Below, in pieces: positions 63,018 to 64,000 of a stretch of DNA of 64,000 nt (position 1 is its first letter; each line of letters begins with the position of its first letter). Source of the DNA: Hymenobacter oligotrophus (GTDB lineage Bacteria > Bacteroidota > Bacteroidia > Cytophagales > Hymenobacteraceae); NCBI RefSeq assembly GCF_003574965.1, contig NZ_CP032317.1:3410001-3474000 (forward strand), read 5' to 3'. The notes below the pieces were generated by a model, which was given only the letters and a program-made list of their open reading frames with translations, had not been told where the DNA came from and searched no databases. The position numbers were made by a program, and so were the translations under genes.

Positions 63018-63911
63018 ATGGCAAGCTTAAAAGAAGTCCGGGGCCGCATTCAGTCGGTAAGCTCGACGCAGCAAATCACCAAAGCCATGAAAATGGTGGC
63101 GGCAGCAAAGCTGCGCCGCGCGCAGGACAACATCATGCGCATGCGCCCCTACGCGCAACGCCTGAACAGCATCTTGGCTAATTTGTCGCAAGGCAATGCA
63201 GAGGACAGCGTGACCGGCGAATACGGCGTGGTACGCGAAGTGCGCCGCGTGCTGATCATTGCTGTTACGTCGGATCGTGGCTTGGCTGGTGCTTTCAACA
63301 GCAACATCTTCAAGGCTACGAACGCGCTGATTCAGGAACGCTACGCCGACCTGGCTGCCGCCGGCAACGTACGCGTGATGGCCATTGGCCGCAAAGCGCA
63401 CGATTACTTCGGCCGCCGTGGCCTGTTGGTGGGCAACCATACCAACGTATTCACGAACCTGTCGTTCGACACGGTGCGCGTGGCTGCTGAAGAGGCTATG
63501 GATGCTTTCCGGGCCGGGCAGTATGATCAGGTAGTGCTGGTGTACAACGAGTTTAAGAACGTGGCGACGCAGATTATCCGTACGGAGCAACTGTTGCCCA
63601 TTCTGCCGCCCGAAGCACCCGCCAACGCCGCTACCACCTCGAACCTGGACTACATTTTTGAGCCCAGCAAAGAGGAAATCGTGCTGACTTTGATTCCGAC
63701 GTCGCTGAAAATCCAGCTCTACAAAGCGGTGCTCGAAAGCAACGCTTCGGAACACGGTGCCCGCATGACGGCCATGGACAAGGCCACCGAAAACGCCGGC
63801 GAGTTGCTGAAAGCGCTAAAGCTAACCTACAACCGCGGCCGCCAAGCCGCCATCACGAACGAGATTCTCGAAATCGTGGGTGGTGCCGAAGCCTTGGCTG
63901 CCAGCCGCTAA
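63018..63911 (+). CDS. atpG: ATP synthase F1 subunit gamma
   Basis: A 297-residue central shaft: the N-terminal helix SLKEVRGRIQSVSSTQQITK, AMKMVAAAKLRRAQDN, ITSDRGL-type VTSDRGLAGAFNSNI and the C-terminal MDKATENAGELLKALKLTYN and QAAITNEILEIVGGAEAL. Last gene of the operon in the window; a terminator follows. Confidence 0.97.
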   Translation: MASLKEVRGRIQSVSSTQQITKAMKMVAAAKLRRAQDNIMRMRPYAQRLNSILANLSQGNAEDSVTGEYGVVREVRRVLIIAVTSDRGLAGAFNSNIFKATNALIQERYADLAAAGNVRVMAIGRKAHDYFGRRGLLVGNHTNVFTNLSFDTVRVAAEEAMDAFRAGQYDQVVLVYNEFKNVATQIIRTEQLLPILPPEAPANAATTSNLDYIFEPSKEEIVLTLIPTSLKIQLYKAVLESNASEHGARMTAMDKATENAGELLKALKLTYNRGRQAAITNEILEIVGGAEALAASR

Positions 63912-63931
63912 ACCACAGGCTCAGACCTAGG

Positions 63932-63963
63932 AAAAGCCTGCCCCAGCCGGGGCAGGCTTTTTT
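63932..63963 (+). terminator. Intrinsic terminator after atpG
   Basis: AAAAGCCTGCCCC pairs with GGGGCAGGCTTTT around a 4-base AGCC loop, followed by more T. It ends the atp operon. Confidence 0.92.
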
Positions 63964-64000
63964 GTTGATAGGCACCTAGGGCGTTGCCAAGGCAACCGGG

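Overview
The window looks like a chromosomal segment of a GC-rich Bacteroidota, most likely Hymenobacter or a close Cytophagales relative. The evidence is a type IX secretion/gliding core (porP/sprF, gldK, gldL, gldM, gldN, plus a sprE/porW-like TPR lipoprotein), TonB-dependent receptors with carboxypeptidase-like N-terminal domains, the DUF4271-hemD pair, an atp operon running Z-x-B-E-F-H-A-G, almost no Shine-Dalgarno sequences, and TAnnTTTG-type -7 boxes. No rRNA, tRNA, CRISPR array or recognisable transposase was seen.

Layout. 1-7.4 kb: 3'-truncated polA, a DEDDh exonuclease, a DUF1684 protein, a LemA-TPM-TPM operon, a sugar nucleotidyltransferase and a small unknown protein with a paralogue near 35.5 kb. 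7.7-19.8 kb: the most unusual part, a co-oriented set coding for a vWA-like lipoprotein, a three-helix membrane protein, a tubulin/FtsZ-fold protein, a 1155-residue actin/Hsp70-fold protein, a membrane-anchored coiled-coil/Pro-Ala-rich protein, a MotA/TolQ-like protein with a long helical tail, a tiny membrane protein and a MotB/OmpA-like stator subunit. Two small AT-richer genes sit between the large ones. It reads as an ion-driven envelope motor coupled to two cytomotive-type NTPase folds. The motor half resembles ZorAB of Zorya defence systems, but no Zorya effector gene is present. I know of no described system with this composition.

20-35 kb: prolyl oligopeptidase, small membrane and lipoprotein genes, a GNAT acetyltransferase, a sterol-desaturase-family protein, DUF4286 and DUF6526 proteins, an MFS permease, then a probable metal locus (CDF exporter, two TonB receptors, a lipoprotein and a His-containing secreted protein). 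35-44 kb: housekeeping genes (htpG, MORN lipoprotein, YraN, lipB, MraY/WecA-type transferase, DUF4271, hemD). 44-50 kb: T9SS core operon. 50-57.7 kb, minus strand: uvrC, class A PBP, sprE/porW-like gene. 57.9-64 kb: F1Fo ATP synthase operon.

Two genome-scale signals cross the gene map. First, several gene gaps are filled from stop codon to start codon by imperfect palindromes built of short tandem words, with different words at different loci. Second, the hexamer CCTAGG is strongly over-represented (about 85 copies by eye), in and between genes, but rare in the T9SS, htpG and atp genes.
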